Shown in pieces: positions 34,663 through 43,517 of a stretch of DNA of 64,000 nt; the first letter of the stretch is position 1, and each line of letters starts with the position of its first letter. This DNA comes from Rhizobium sullae. GTDB taxonomy: Bacteria; Pseudomonadota; Alphaproteobacteria; Rhizobiales; Rhizobiaceae. Where the stretch lies: contig NZ_CP104144.1 of NCBI RefSeq assembly GCF_025200715.1, positions 2,695,628 to 2,759,627 of the forward strand. Reading direction: 5' to 3'. Both the position numbers and the translations under genes were made by a program. The notes under the pieces were generated by a model. That model was not told the origin of the DNA. It was given only the letters and a program-made list of their open reading frames with translations, and did not search any database.

Positions 34663-35577
34663 TTAATGTCCGTCCGGTGGAACGGCGTCCGGCGTGATCG
34701 TGTCCCTGAGGTTCTTCCGGTGGAAGATGAAAAGCCCTGCAACGACGATGATCGCCGCACCGACGAGGATCTGCATGTCAGGCACATCATCGAAAAAGAT
34801 CATGCCAAGCACGATCGCCCATAACAGCAGGGTGTATTGCAGCGGCGCCAGCAGCGAGGCGGGCGCAAGCTTCAGCGAGCGGGTGATCAGCAGATGGGCG
34901 CAGGACGCGACGACGCCGAGAAGCAGCATGCCGGAATAATCGAGAAGTGTTGCCTGACGCCACTGGCCGATACTGAGGACGATCCCGGCGATAAGAGCGG
35001 CGATCGTCTGCCAGGTGACCAGCGTGGTGTCACTTGTCGAGCGCAGATAACGGTTCATCACCAGCGTTAGCGCGAAGGCGAAGCTACCCGTCAGACCAAA
35101 AAGAGACGGCAGGGACAACATTGCAGACGATGGACGGAGCGCAACGATGACACCAGCAAATCCGACGAAAACCGCAAGCCACCGGCGCCAGCCGATCCTC
35201 TCGCCGAGGAAGAAGTGGGAAAGCGCGGCGACATAGATCGGACCTGCCATGTAGAAGGTCATGACGTCTGCAAGCGGCAAATAGGAAACCGCGGCATAAA
35301 ACAGGCTGACGTCGCAGGTCGTCATTGCGACGCGCATCACCTGCAGCCTCTTCTGCTCGACGATGAAGAGCTGCCGCGTCCCTTGCCGGATTATCATCGG
35401 ACCGAGCACGATGAAAGCCCCGACCGAGCGGATCACCAGCACCTGGCCGACAGTGAAACTCGCAACCAGCCATTTGCCCATCGCGTCGTTGAGCGCAAAG
35501 AGGAAATCGCCGAGCAGCATCAACAAGACGCCCGTCAGGATCACGTTCGAACTGACGGCAACGGCGCTGAGCTTCAT
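34663..35577 (-). CDS. EamA/DMT-family transporter
   Basis: 304 aa with about ten hydrophobic segments and two EamA repeats, as in drug/metabolite exporters of the RhaT/YdcZ-like superfamily. ATG 35577 has AAGGAA upstream and starts MKLSAVAVSSNVILTGVLLM, directly before the first helix; the longer frame to 35649 has no homologous look. The C-terminus is short and ends on a charged tail (HRKNLRDTITPDAVPPDGH). The exported compound is unknown. It is convergent with the sugar transporter operon. Confidence 0.88.
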   Translation of the reverse strand: MKLSAVAVSSNVILTGVLLMLLGDFLFALNDAMGKWLVASFTVGQVLVIRSVGAFIVLGPMIIRQGTRQLFIVEQKRLQVMRVAMTTCDVSLFYAAVSYLPLADVMTFYMAGPIYVAALSHFFLGERIGWRRWLAVFVGFAGVIVALRPSSAMLSLPSLFGLTGSFAFALTLVMNRYLRSTSDTTLVTWQTIAALIAGIVLSIGQWRQATLLDYSGMLLLGVVASCAHLLITRSLKLAPASLLAPLQYTLLLWAIVLGMIFFDDVPDMQILVGAAIIVVAGLFIFHRKNLRDTITPDAVPPDGH

Positions 35578-35674
35578 CTTGACATTCCTTGCAACACCCG
35601 CCGGACAAGGGGCCGTGTGCGGCTTCTGCTTTAACAGCACCGATGTCAAGCTCAGGATGAGGCTTTGCAGGTTG

Positions 35675-36303
35675 TTAGCGGCGCGATTCTAGCGCCATGC
35701 GAACAGCAAGTCCTCCAAGCACGGTTGCCATTAGCATGCGCTGCGCCCGCATCCAGACCGGCCGCTCGCCGAGAAAGAGTGCAATGGTTCCGGCAGAAAG
35801 GGCGATCAGTGCGTTGACGCTGACGCTGATTGCGATTTGCGTAAAACCGAAAACGATCGATTGCAGAAAGACGCTTCCGACCTGCGGGTTTACGAATTGC
35901 GGCAGCAGCGAGAGATAAAGGATGGCGATCTTCGGGTTGAGCAAGCTGGTGACGAAGCCCATGGCGAAGAGCTTGAGATTGGTATCGCGCGGCAGGTCGC
36001 GAACCTGAAAGGCTGAGCGACCGCTGGGCTTTAATGCATTCCAGGCAAGCCAGGCAAGATAGGCCGCGCCTGCCAGCCGAAGCGCATCATAAGCGAGCGG
36101 CACGGCGAAGACCATTGCCGTGATGCCGAGCGCTGCCGATAGCATGTAGACCACGAAACCGAGTGCCACGCCGCCAAGCGAGATCAATCCGGCGGTCCCT
36201 GGCAGATCGAGCGCGATACGAGATAGATCATGTTCGGGCCGGGCGTCAGCACCATGCCGAGAGCGATCAGGGCAATGGCAAGCAGACCTGGAAGTTCGGG
36301 CAT
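35675..36303 (-). pseudogene. LysE/RhtB-family exporter with a one-base frameshift
   Basis: Minus strand ATG 36303 gives MPELPGLLAIALIALGMVLT, then PGPNMIYLVSRSICQG, a standard LysE start, but this frame stops soon after. From about 36200 the family continues in another frame as TAGLISLGGVALGFVVYMLS to the end at 35675 (MALESRR). A single missing base in CAGGGACC at 36196-36203 accounts for it. It would otherwise be an about 209-aa amino-acid exporter. It is a recent pseudogene or a sequencing error. Confidence 0.75.
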
Positions 36304-36422
36304 GGCGGATCTCCGGCTCGATCACCTACTGATGAAGGAGCCCCTGACACGCCGCAAGAGTGGAATTGTGAGGATGGCAATTTCGAGCGGCAGCGGCTAT
36401 CGCCCCGCCGCCCGGAGCCCTG

Positions 36423-37067
36423 TCAGAGCGGGTGTTTCATGGACCGGATCAGGCGCAGGCTGCGCCGGCCCGCGGTCGCGGCGGCACCGACAAGGACGAC
36501 CCAAAGCGCAAGCCAAAGGACATGGTTTTGCAGACCCCAGTAAGGCTCGCAGATCGAGACAACAGCAGCCACAGTGACGACCGCCATGCGGTGCTGCTTC
36601 GCCATAGGGCCGGAGAAATCGCTGCCATGACCCGTCGCCCGCCCAAGCTCGCGGACATAGGCCGTCAGCACTGCGAAGGCTGCAGCCGCCCAGCCAAGGC
36701 CCGGATAGCCGATGCCGAGCCCGATGCCAGCAAAGATCAGTATGTCGGCGGCGCGATCTGGAAATTCATTCCAGAAGGGACCGTCGGCTTCCGCCTTGCC
36801 CCCTTCGACCGCCACCATGCCGTCAAAGAGATTGCAGAGCAGTCTCGCCTGGCAAGAGAGCGCTGCGAACGCGAGAAGACCCATGCGCGAGTAGCCGGCG
36901 TCGCGTCCGGCAAGAAAGAACAGGAGACCGGCGATCGCAGCGGCAGCGATGCTTGCCTGCGAAATCTGGTTCGGCGTGACGGATCTCGCCGCGATCTTCT
37001 GCGCGATCGCCTTTGCCCACCAGCTGTTCCGGCTGTTCAGTGGCCGGCGGTCTTCAGTGTCGGTCAT
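36423..37067 (-). CDS. CDP-alcohol phosphatidyltransferase, variant motif
   Basis: 214 aa, inner membrane, about six helices. Transfers a phospho-alcohol or phosphatidyl group between CDP-activated lipid and an alcohol. The family motif is DG-x2-AR-x8-9-G-x3-D-x3-D. Here it reads NLFDGMVAVEGGKAEADG followed by PFWNEFPD, so the first and third Asp are Asn and the Arg is Val. Such Asn substitutions with NE are also my recollection of E. coli YnbA, encoded beside a CdsA-like protein as here. It is the last gene of a four-gene operon; ATG 37067 overlaps the upstream stop by one base (TGATG). The head group is unknown, and loss of activity is possible. Confidence 0.82.
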   Translation of the reverse strand: MTDTEDRRPLNSRNSWWAKAIAQKIAARSVTPNQISQASIAAAAIAGLLFFLAGRDAGYSRMGLLAFAALSCQARLLCNLFDGMVAVEGGKAEADGPFWNEFPDRAADILIFAGIGLGIGYPGLGWAAAAFAVLTAYVRELGRATGHGSDFSGPMAKQHRMAVVTVAAVVSICEPYWGLQNHVLWLALWVVLVGAAATAGRRSLRLIRSMKHPL

Positions 37068-37456
37068 CACTTACCTTTCGCGATCGCAATGGAATAGTTG
37101 TAAATCGCTGCATAGCTGGTGGAGACGGCAAGCGGTACGGCAACGGTTCTTAATATTTCGGGTGTTCCGCTGAGTGTATGGATGACAATGAGAATGCTTG
37201 CCGAGCCGAGGCAGGCGATCAGAGGTGGGGCAATGAATGCAGCAGAACGTGAGAAGCGCTTCGAAAGGCTTTCGACCGCCGATTTCAGGAACAAGGTGAG
37301 GCAGCCAGAAAGCGCACCCTGAACAAACCCGGCAAGCAACATGCGCGGCAGCGGATGAGCTCTATTGGCGAAGAGTGCCCAGCTGCCCATCGCGAGAAAG
37401 GCGAACGATACATGCACGGCGCTGCTGCGCCCGAGCCGTCCGATCCAGTCACTCAT
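37067..37456 (-). CDS. Small membrane protein in the lipid operon
   Basis: 129 aa, not recognised. About four hydrophobic segments: HVSFAFLAMGSWALFA, MLLAGFVQGALSGCLTLFL, AAFIAPPLIACLGSASILI and VAVPLAVSTSYAAIYN. It starts MSDWIGRLGRSS at 37456, overlapping the CdsA-like gene by 4 bases, and ends overlapping the CDP-alcohol transferase start. The tight overlaps suggest it works with them, perhaps as a subunit or lipid transporter. The longer frame to 37564 lies inside the CdsA-like gene and was rejected. Confidence 0.75.
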   Translation of the reverse strand: MSDWIGRLGRSSAVHVSFAFLAMGSWALFANRAHPLPRMLLAGFVQGALSGCLTLFLKSAVESLSKRFSRSAAFIAPPLIACLGSASILIVIHTLSGTPEILRTVAVPLAVSTSYAAIYNYSIAIAKGK

Positions 37457-38403
37457 GTCAGCGACCACCAGTAGCGGACGAGGTGAAAGAAGATTGGTGC
37501 CGAAAAGACCACGGAATCGAGCCTGTCGATTAGGCCGCCGTGACCCTCGATGAGATTGCCCCAATCCTTGACACCCCGGTCACGCTTGATAGCCGACATC
37601 ACCAGACCGCCGAAGAAACCCATTAGAGTGATGACCAGCGAAAGCAGGCCTGCCTGCAATGGCGTAAACGGTGTGATCCACCAGAGCGACGCCCCGATCA
37701 GCGTTGCACTGGCGACGCCGCCTGCAAAGCCCTCGACGGTTTTCGACGGCGAGAGTTTCGGGGCGATCTTCGTTCGCCCGAGAAGTTTGCCCCAGACGTA
37801 CTGCAAGACGTCGCTAAGCTGCACGACGATGACCAGAAATGCGATCAAAAGAACGTTGCGGCCCTCGTAGCCGGGAATATTCAGCGTCAGCAGCGCCGGC
37901 ACGTGCGACGCGCAGAAGACGCAGATCATTAAAGCCCACTGAACCTCGGCAATGCGGATAAGGAAGCGTTCGGTGTCTCCCCGAAGCACGGAAATGATCG
38001 GCATCAGCAGGAACGCGTAAACCGGTACGAAGATCGAATAGATCCCGTATTCTTCCGCCCACAGAAGATAATATTGAATGGGTAGAACCACGAAGAACGC
38101 CGAGGCAAGCGCCCAGTGATCGGCCCGCTTGGTGTTCGTCAGCGTGATGAATTCTCGAAGCGCTGCAAAGGAGCAGAAGGCGAAAAGAACGATGACGCCC
38201 GCGCGGCCCGCCAGAAAGGCGATGCCGATGAAGATCACCATGATCCACCAGGCCTTGATGCGGGCATTCAGGTTCTCGACGGCACTGTTCGAGCCGTCCG
38301 GCGAGAGACGCCGATGCAGGACATAGCCGACCAGCGAGGCAAAGATCAGCACGGCGAAAATGCCGAGCACCAGCGTGATGAGATCGGAGCGCGCGTCGTT
38401 CAT
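37453..38403 (-). CDS. CdsA-like phosphatidate cytidylyltransferase
   Basis: 316 aa, polytopic membrane protein. Makes CDP-diacylglycerol from phosphatidate and CTP. The CTP-transferase signature is complete: SAIKRDRGVKDWGNLIEGHG followed by GLIDRLDS, and KLSPSKTVEGFAGG is conserved before it. A housekeeping cdsA is normally beside uppS, dxr and frr; none is here, so this is a second copy serving the variant CDP-alcohol transferase. Overlaps the PlsC gene (ATGA) and the next gene by four bases. Confidence 0.92.
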   Translation of the reverse strand: MNDARSDLITLVLGIFAVLIFASLVGYVLHRRLSPDGSNSAVENLNARIKAWWIMVIFIGIAFLAGRAGVIVLFAFCSFAALREFITLTNTKRADHWALASAFFVVLPIQYYLLWAEEYGIYSIFVPVYAFLLMPIISVLRGDTERFLIRIAEVQWALMICVFCASHVPALLTLNIPGYEGRNVLLIAFLVIVVQLSDVLQYVWGKLLGRTKIAPKLSPSKTVEGFAGGVASATLIGASLWWITPFTPLQAGLLSLVITLMGFFGGLVMSAIKRDRGVKDWGNLIEGHGGLIDRLDSVVFSAPIFFHLVRYWWSLT

Positions 38404-39071
38404 TCGCTGCCGCCTGAATGTTTCGGAGAAAGGGAAATCAAGGCTGCCCTTGCCCTTCCCAGGAAGCCATCCTTGGTTTCGCCGGGTTCAAGCCGTATCG
38501 AATTGCCGAAGGTGACGGTGCAGATCAGAGGGATTGGCACGATCTCGCCTTTCGGCATCACGCGGTTGAGATTGTTGATCCAGACGGGCACGAGATCGAT
38601 GCCGGCGCGAGCCGAGGCGAGGTGGAAGATGCCGCTCCTGAAGGGCAGAAGCGGCTCGTCGGTCTGGTTGCGCGTGCCTTCTGGAAACAGGATCAGCGAC
38701 GAGCCGGCATCGATTGCGGCAACCATCTGCTCGATCGGGTCCTGCGTGCGCTTTTCACGGTCACGCTCGATCAGCACGGCATTGAAGACTTCGCGGCCAA
38801 TGAAAGTGGTGAGCGGCGATTTCAACCAGTAGTCGGCCCCGGCCACAGGCCTTGCGCGCCTGCGCAGGCGCGGCGGCAAGACTGCCCAGATCAGAATGAA
38901 ATCGCCGTGGCTCGAATGGTTGGCAAAATAGATGCAGCGCCGCGGCGGCAGACCTTCGCCCGCCCAGATCGCACGCACCGCCGTGATTGCGCGGGCAAAC
39001 AGGACGATAGTGATCGCGACTGGCTTTGCGATCAGTCTTTGCATCTGCCTCATCCGGCCGTATTCCCACAT
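38400..39071 (-). CDS. PlsC-like 1-acyl-glycerol-3-phosphate acyltransferase
   Basis: 223 aa. Acyltransferase motif I is NHSSHGD (HX4D), motif III is FPEGTRN with the invariant Glu-Gly and motif IV is PVWINN; one N-terminal membrane helix lies at about 13-33. It would add an acyl chain to lysophosphatidic acid or a related acceptor, giving substrate to the adjacent CdsA-like enzyme. It heads the operon; ATG 39071 has no strong ribosome site and an ATG at 39053 is possible. Together with the other three genes it forms a lipid head-group pathway. Confidence 0.88.
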   Translation of the reverse strand: MWEYGRMRQMQRLIAKPVAITIVLFARAITAVRAIWAGEGLPPRRCIYFANHSSHGDFILIWAVLPPRLRRRARPVAGADYWLKSPLTTFIGREVFNAVLIERDREKRTQDPIEQMVAAIDAGSSLILFPEGTRNQTDEPLLPFRSGIFHLASARAGIDLVPVWINNLNRVMPKGEIVPIPLICTVTFGNSIRLEPGETKDGFLGRARAALISLSPKHSGGSE

Positions 39072-39153
39072 TCAGGAAACACGAACGTAGCTGCGTTTTT
39101 GCCAAACCGGAAGATATTCGAAGAGCCGGGTAAAGATTTCCACATGCTGCGGA

Positions 39154-40455
39154 CTACGCCGTGCGCTCTTCACCTTGGGAAAGCTCCCGCGAAACGAGGA
39201 TCTTGTCGACGCGGCGGCCGTCAAGATCGATGATCTCGAAGCGCCAGCCATCCTTCACGAAGCTTTCGCCAAGGTCCGGCAGGTGTTTCAACTCTTCCAG
39301 CACAAGGCCGGCGACGGTCTGGAATTCAATGTTATCCTCCAGCTTGAAGCTCATGAATTCCGCGAACTCGTCGATCGGCGTCCAGCCAGAAACAAGATAG
39401 GAACCGTCGGCGCGGCGAACGATTGCCTGCTCATCAGCAGGTCCTTCCTGCAGCGCGCCCATGATCGCTTCCATGATGTCGCCGGACGAAACGATACCCT
39501 CAAAATGCCCGTATTCGTCATAGACGAGAACCATGTGGACCGGCGATTTACGGATTGCTTGGATGACATGCGTTGCCGTCGAAAGATCCGAGATCACCGG
39601 GACGTCATGGGCAAGGGACTGGATATCGGCATGACCATGCGTGTGCAGCGCATCATAGAAGTCTTTCACAAAGAGTACGCCGAGCACCTCGTCGGAGCTG
39701 TTGCGGCGCACGGGCAAGCGCGAGCGGCGCGTCTGGTGCAACTGCTTTCGCGTTTCCTCAAGGCTGTCTTCGATATCGATGACTTCGACGTCGCGGCGCG
39801 GGGTCATCAAGGCTCTCGCCGTGCGGTCCGCAAGGCGCATGACGCCGGAGATCATTGCCGATTCCTGGCTCTCGATCACGCCGGCACTCTGCGCCTCGGC
39901 GAGCACGGTCTTGATTTCCGCGTCTGTCACGCCATCACTGCCTTTTCCGGATTGCCCAAGTAACGAAAGCACAAGCTTACCGGAGGCATCGAGAAGCCAG
40001 ACGAGCGGCAAAGCAATCTTGGAAAGTACAGCCATGGCCGGGGCCACCTTGCTGGCGACCGCTTCCGGTTCGCGCAGGGCAATCTGCTTCGGCACCAGCT
40101 CGCCGACAATGAGCGAAAGATAGGTGATGGCAACGACCACCGTGCCGACGCCAAGCGCATCGGAGACGGCAGGGGAAACGCCCTGTACGCCCAACCAGGC
40201 AGAGAGACGGCCGCCAAGCGTGGCGCCCGAAAAGGCACCCGAGAGAACGCCGACAAGTGTAATCCCGATCTGAACGGTTGAGAGAAAGCGTCCGGGATGT
40301 TCGGCGAGTTTGATAGCTTGGGCAGCCCCTCGGCTTCCCTGATCGGCTAGCACCCTGAGACGCGCGGGACGCGAGGAAACGACGGCAAGTTCGGACATTG
40401 CGAGCACACCGTTCAAGATCGTGAGCAGCACAACGATTGTGATTTCCAGAAACAA
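39154..40455 (-). CDS. CNNM/CorC-type membrane protein with CBS pair
   Basis: About 433 aa. DUF21/CNNM transmembrane domain (residues about 1-190, four helices, starting LFLEITIVVLLTILNGVLAM), then two CBS domains (about 205-330) with ADRTARALMTPRRDVEVIDI, and a C-terminal CorC_HlyC domain (about 340-425). Family members handle Mg2+ efflux or resist Co/Mg stress. The start is uncertain: a GTG at 40527 adds 24 unlike residues, and the family begins near the TTG at 40455, so I used that. It is 82 bp upstream of the lipid operon but likely a separate unit. Confidence 0.88.
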   Translation of the reverse strand: MFLEITIVVLLTILNGVLAMSELAVVSSRPARLRVLADQGSRGAAQAIKLAEHPGRFLSTVQIGITLVGVLSGAFSGATLGGRLSAWLGVQGVSPAVSDALGVGTVVVAITYLSLIVGELVPKQIALREPEAVASKVAPAMAVLSKIALPLVWLLDASGKLVLSLLGQSGKGSDGVTDAEIKTVLAEAQSAGVIESQESAMISGVMRLADRTARALMTPRRDVEVIDIEDSLEETRKQLHQTRRSRLPVRRNSSDEVLGVLFVKDFYDALHTHGHADIQSLAHDVPVISDLSTATHVIQAIRKSPVHMVLVYDEYGHFEGIVSSGDIMEAIMGALQEGPADEQAIVRRADGSYLVSGWTPIDEFAEFMSFKLEDNIEFQTVAGLVLEELKHLPDLGESFVKDGWRFEIIDLDGRRVDKILVSRELSQGEERTA

Positions 40456-40585
40456 AAGAAGCCTATGATATTGACAGCAATGCCTCAAAATAGGGGCAAA
40501 GCGCCGACAATGAAAGCAGGGCTGCACCCTTTGCGTCGGCTATTTTTGTTTTGACGCTTCCATGTGTTCGCGCGGATTGATCTTT

Positions 40586-41920
40586 TCACTGTGCCGAAGC
40601 CGGTGAGACCCGCCATATGGTGTTGCCTACGTCGTCGGCAACGAGCAGCGCGCCCTTGATATCGATTGCAACGCCGACAGGGCGGCCAAAGGCTTTGTCG
40701 TCAGGACTGACGAAACCCGTCAGGATATCTCGCGGCGGACCGGAAGGCTTGCCGTCGGCGAAGGGCACGAAAATCACTTTGTAGCCGCTGCGAGGCTTGC
40801 GGTTCCAGGAGCCATGCTGGCCGACGAAGGCGCCGCCGACATAATCCGGGCCAAACAGATTGCTCGTATTGAAGGTGAGACCGAGTGAGGCGGTATGCGG
40901 ACCAAGGGCGTAATCCGGGACGATCGCCTTGGCGACGAGATCGGGATTCTGCGGCTTAACCCGGCTATCGACATGCTGGCCGAAATAGCTGTAGGGCCAG
41001 CCGTAGAAACCGCCATCTTTCACTGCGGTCATGTAGTCGGGCACGAGATCGCTGCCGAGCTCATCGCGTTCGTTGACCGCAACCCACAGCGCGCCAGTCC
41101 GCGGCTGCCAGGCAAGACCATTCGGATTGCGCAAGCCGCCTGCGAAGACGCGAACGGCCTTTGAGGCAAGATCGATTTCGAGGATCGCGGCACGGTTCTT
41201 TTCGGCTTCCATGCCGTTTTCTCCAACATTGCTGTTGGAGCCAACGGTGGCATAGAGCTTGGTGCCATCGGGACTGGCGATGAGATCCTTGGTCCAGTGA
41301 CGATTGATCGGACCTGCTGGCAGATCGGCGATCTTCTCGCCTGGGGTGGTGATTTCCGTTTCACCGTCCTTATAGGGAAAAGCCATGACCGCATCGGTAT
41401 TGGCAACGTAAAGGATGCCGTTGGAATACGCCATGCCGAAGGGTGAGTTGAGACCCTTCAGGAAAGCCGCTCGCATCTCGGCTACACCATCACTATCGGC
41501 ATCGCGAAGCAGGGTAATGCGGTTTGCACTCGGCATCTCCGCTCCGGCTTTGCCCATCATCAGCCCCTCCACCCAATCACGGGGGCTGAAACCGGTCTTA
41601 TCGATATTTGGCGGCCTGTTGCTTTCGGCAATCAGGACATCGCCGTTCGGCAGGACATGGATCCAGCGCGGGTGGTCTAGGTCCTTGGCGAAGGCGTGAA
41701 CCTTCAGCCCGTCCGCGGCTATTGGCGTGGCGCCATCTGGCCAGCCTGCTGCTTCCGCGACATTGACCGTCGGGATCAATGTCGGGTTCGGCGCGGGCAG
41801 CGCGGGCGAGGCACCGTAACCTTGCTCGATCGGGACGGTTGCGGATTCACGCTCAAAAGCGAATATCCACCCGCCCGCGACAAGGATGAGAAGAAGGACG
41901 GCAGCGATGATCTTCTTCAT
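40586..41920 (-). CDS. Secreted sorbosone dehydrogenase-like protein (PQQ sugar dehydrogenase fold)
   Basis: 444 aa. The N-terminus MKKIIAAVLLLILVAGGWIF is a signal anchor. The mature region is a beta-propeller of the sorbosone-dehydrogenase/soluble glucose dehydrogenase type: DLDHPRWIHVLPNGDVLIAE, GLNSPFGMAYSNGILYVANT, GGLRNPNGLAWQPRTGALWV and GAFVGQHGSWNRKPRSGYKV. It would oxidise a sugar in the periplasm with PQQ, provided PQQ is made or scavenged; no pqq genes are here. ATG 41920 has GGAGG upstream. The 132-base upstream extension to 42052 is not protein-like. Confidence 0.85.
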   Translation of the reverse strand: MKKIIAAVLLLILVAGGWIFAFERESATVPIEQGYGASPALPAPNPTLIPTVNVAEAAGWPDGATPIAADGLKVHAFAKDLDHPRWIHVLPNGDVLIAESNRPPNIDKTGFSPRDWVEGLMMGKAGAEMPSANRITLLRDADSDGVAEMRAAFLKGLNSPFGMAYSNGILYVANTDAVMAFPYKDGETEITTPGEKIADLPAGPINRHWTKDLIASPDGTKLYATVGSNSNVGENGMEAEKNRAAILEIDLASKAVRVFAGGLRNPNGLAWQPRTGALWVAVNERDELGSDLVPDYMTAVKDGGFYGWPYSYFGQHVDSRVKPQNPDLVAKAIVPDYALGPHTASLGLTFNTSNLFGPDYVGGAFVGQHGSWNRKPRSGYKVIFVPFADGKPSGPPRDILTGFVSPDDKAFGRPVGVAIDIKGALLVADDVGNTIWRVSPASAQ

Positions 41921-42065
41921 GGAAGACCTCCATGCAAGTCGGGTGCTAACGCCTTGGTACGCTATAGGTTTCAACGTTCCCGAGAAAAGTTCCAACTTGG
42001 GAGCAACGTCACAATGCTCACGATGCCAACAACTGGACGGCACGACGGGCAAATGCAGCTCTACA

Positions 42066-42125
42066 GCTTAGCCCAGCCTCCATCGACCAAAAGGACGGTA
42101 AGTCCGGCGGCAAGAACCTACGATG
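42066..42125 (-). pseudogene. C-terminal scar of a short-chain dehydrogenase
   Basis: Minus strand VLAAGLTVLLVDGGWAK (from about 42116) resembles the common SDR ending TGQ.L.VDGGW. A stop interrupts it upstream, so it is only a scrap. The rest of 41921-42392, some 470 bases before the sigma factor, has no recognisable gene; its last 80 bases should hold the sigma-factor promoter. Confidence 0.3.
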
Positions 42126-42392
42126 TCGAGGGGCCCGCGGGTGCACGTGCCGGAGGCGGTTGTCGACAGAGGTGACCGAGTAGAAGGCGGTGAGCTATCC
42201 GTGTGATGGACATCGCCGGTGTCGATGAAGGCGGCGCGGCCGGTGCGTTGCAGCTGCCGGCGGGCTCGATCCGACAAGCTCGTAGAAAAGCGCAACAGCG
42301 GCTTGACGACATCAAATGTGCACGTGCTCACGAATTTTATCGGGAACACACCGAGCGCGAGGACATTAAGTCCTCCGTAGAAGGAGGATGCC

Positions 42393-42914
42393 ATGCCGGA
42401 CGTTTCAAATTGCAGCGCGCAGTCAGAAATTATCTCGCTTCTTCCGGCGCTTAGAGCCTTTGCGCGGCGTTTCGAGCGCGTCGACAACGACGCTGAGGAT
42501 CTCGTTCAGGAGACGGTTTCGAAGGCGCTTTGCCATATCGAGCAGTTTCAGGACGGTACGAGCCTGAAATCCTGGCTCTTCACCATCATGCGCAACACTT
42601 ATTGTAGCAGCTACAAACGCCGCAAGCGCGAACCGGTCGGCTGCATCGGCGACCTCACCGAATGCCAGGTGCCGGTCAAATCGACGCAGGACTGGTCGCT
42701 GAGAGCCCGTGACGTGCAGGCGGCGATCGACAAACTCGGCGCATCTCATCGCGATGCATTGATGCTCGTGGCGAGCGGCACGAGTTACGAGGAAGCGGCG
42801 GCGATCTGCGACTGCGAGGTGGGCACCATCAAGAGCCGGGTGAACCGCGCCCGCAACCATCTTCTGGAAATGCTCGGCGAGACGCAATCTTCCGAGGCGG
42901 CTTCGATGCACTAA
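42393..42914 (+). CDS. ECF-family RNA polymerase sigma factor
   Basis: 173 aa. Sigma region 2 is at about 12-80 with RRFERVDNDAEDLVQETVSK and FQDGTSLKSWLFTIMRN (promoter -10 recognition). Sigma-4 is at about 108-160: LGASHRDALMLVASGTSYEE then CEVGTIKSRVNRARNHLLEM (the -35 HTH). AGGAGG precedes the ATG. No anti-sigma gene follows; instead a DUF2934 gene begins 18 bp later. Control may be by another anti-sigma or by transcription. ECF factors of this size are common in rhizobial stress regulation. Confidence 0.92.
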   Translation: MPDVSNCSAQSEIISLLPALRAFARRFERVDNDAEDLVQETVSKALCHIEQFQDGTSLKSWLFTIMRNTYCSSYKRRKREPVGCIGDLTECQVPVKSTQDWSLRARDVQAAIDKLGASHRDALMLVASGTSYEEAAAICDCEVGTIKSRVNRARNHLLEMLGETQSSEAASMH

Positions 42915-42932
42915 AATAAAAGGGACGATACG

Positions 42933-43175
42933 ATGAACCACCAAAACAGAGACGAATGGATCGCCAAACGGGCTTATGCACTCTGGGAGGGATGCGGCCG
43001 TGAACATGGCCGCAACGTCGAGCACTGGGCGCAAGCCACCCGCGAGTACGATGAACTGGAGCGGACACGCGCCTCGGCGGATGGGCAGGAGGTCTTGGTG
43101 CGGTTCCGGCCAAAGCCTGCAATCACGATATCGCCGCGACGCGCTGAGCCGGGTTCCGCCGCCATGAGGGGCTGA
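42933..43175 (+). CDS. DUF2934 protein
   Basis: 80 aa. The family segment WIAKRAYALWEGCGREHGR then VEHWAQATREYDELE is seen; DUF2934 proteins are small and common in rhizobia and often occur in stress-related loci. It follows the sigma factor by 18 bp. A paralogue at 47730-47984 on the other strand has the same layout (DWISQRAYAIWEAEGRPYG). The function is unknown. Confidence 0.8.
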   Translation: MNHQNRDEWIAKRAYALWEGCGREHGRNVEHWAQATREYDELERTRASADGQEVLVRFRPKPAITISPRRAEPGSAAMRG

Positions 43176-43382
43176 GAATTCAGCGATAGGGACGGCTGAG
43201 GCGCCGCAGAGGCAGCAAAATCGGGCAAGTCACGACCGCGCGCTGGCACGGGAACAGGGCCTTTAGGGGGCTCTGCATGCAGGAGGCGCGGCGGCGTTAG
43301 TTTTTTGTTCCAGCTTGAGATTTGGCTATCGTGAAGATCACTCCGGAGATATCTGTGCAGCCGAAATCTTCACCCCCTGGCG

Positions 43383-43455
43383 CAACCTGCATTCATGCTC
43401 CTTTGCCCGTAGGGCAAGGCGATTGCCGAAGTTCAGCGCCGCTGGATGCAGGTTG
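43383..43455. terminator. Large stem with inner hairpin in convergent intergenic region
   Basis: Outer arms CAACCTGCAT (43383-43392) and ATGCAGGTTG (43446-43455) pair perfectly over 10 bp; inside, TTGCCC-GTA-GGGCAA (43403-43417) makes a tight hairpin. It lies between the DUF2934 gene and the end of the Mo-hydroxylase operon, so it could terminate both. No T-tract was seen. About 340 bases (43176-43517) hold no gene. Confidence 0.4.
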
Positions 43456-43517
43456 TTGCAGCTGTCGCCCGGAGCCCTTCTCCCTTCCATTCGCGGTTTA
43501 TGAGCCGACTAACAGGT

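Noticed and set aside
42343..42363. GGAAC with a CATT 16 bases later upstream of the sigma factor, like an ECF promoter
   Set aside because: The -10 element is imperfect (CATT, not CGTT) and GGAAC is too short to be significant without alignment.
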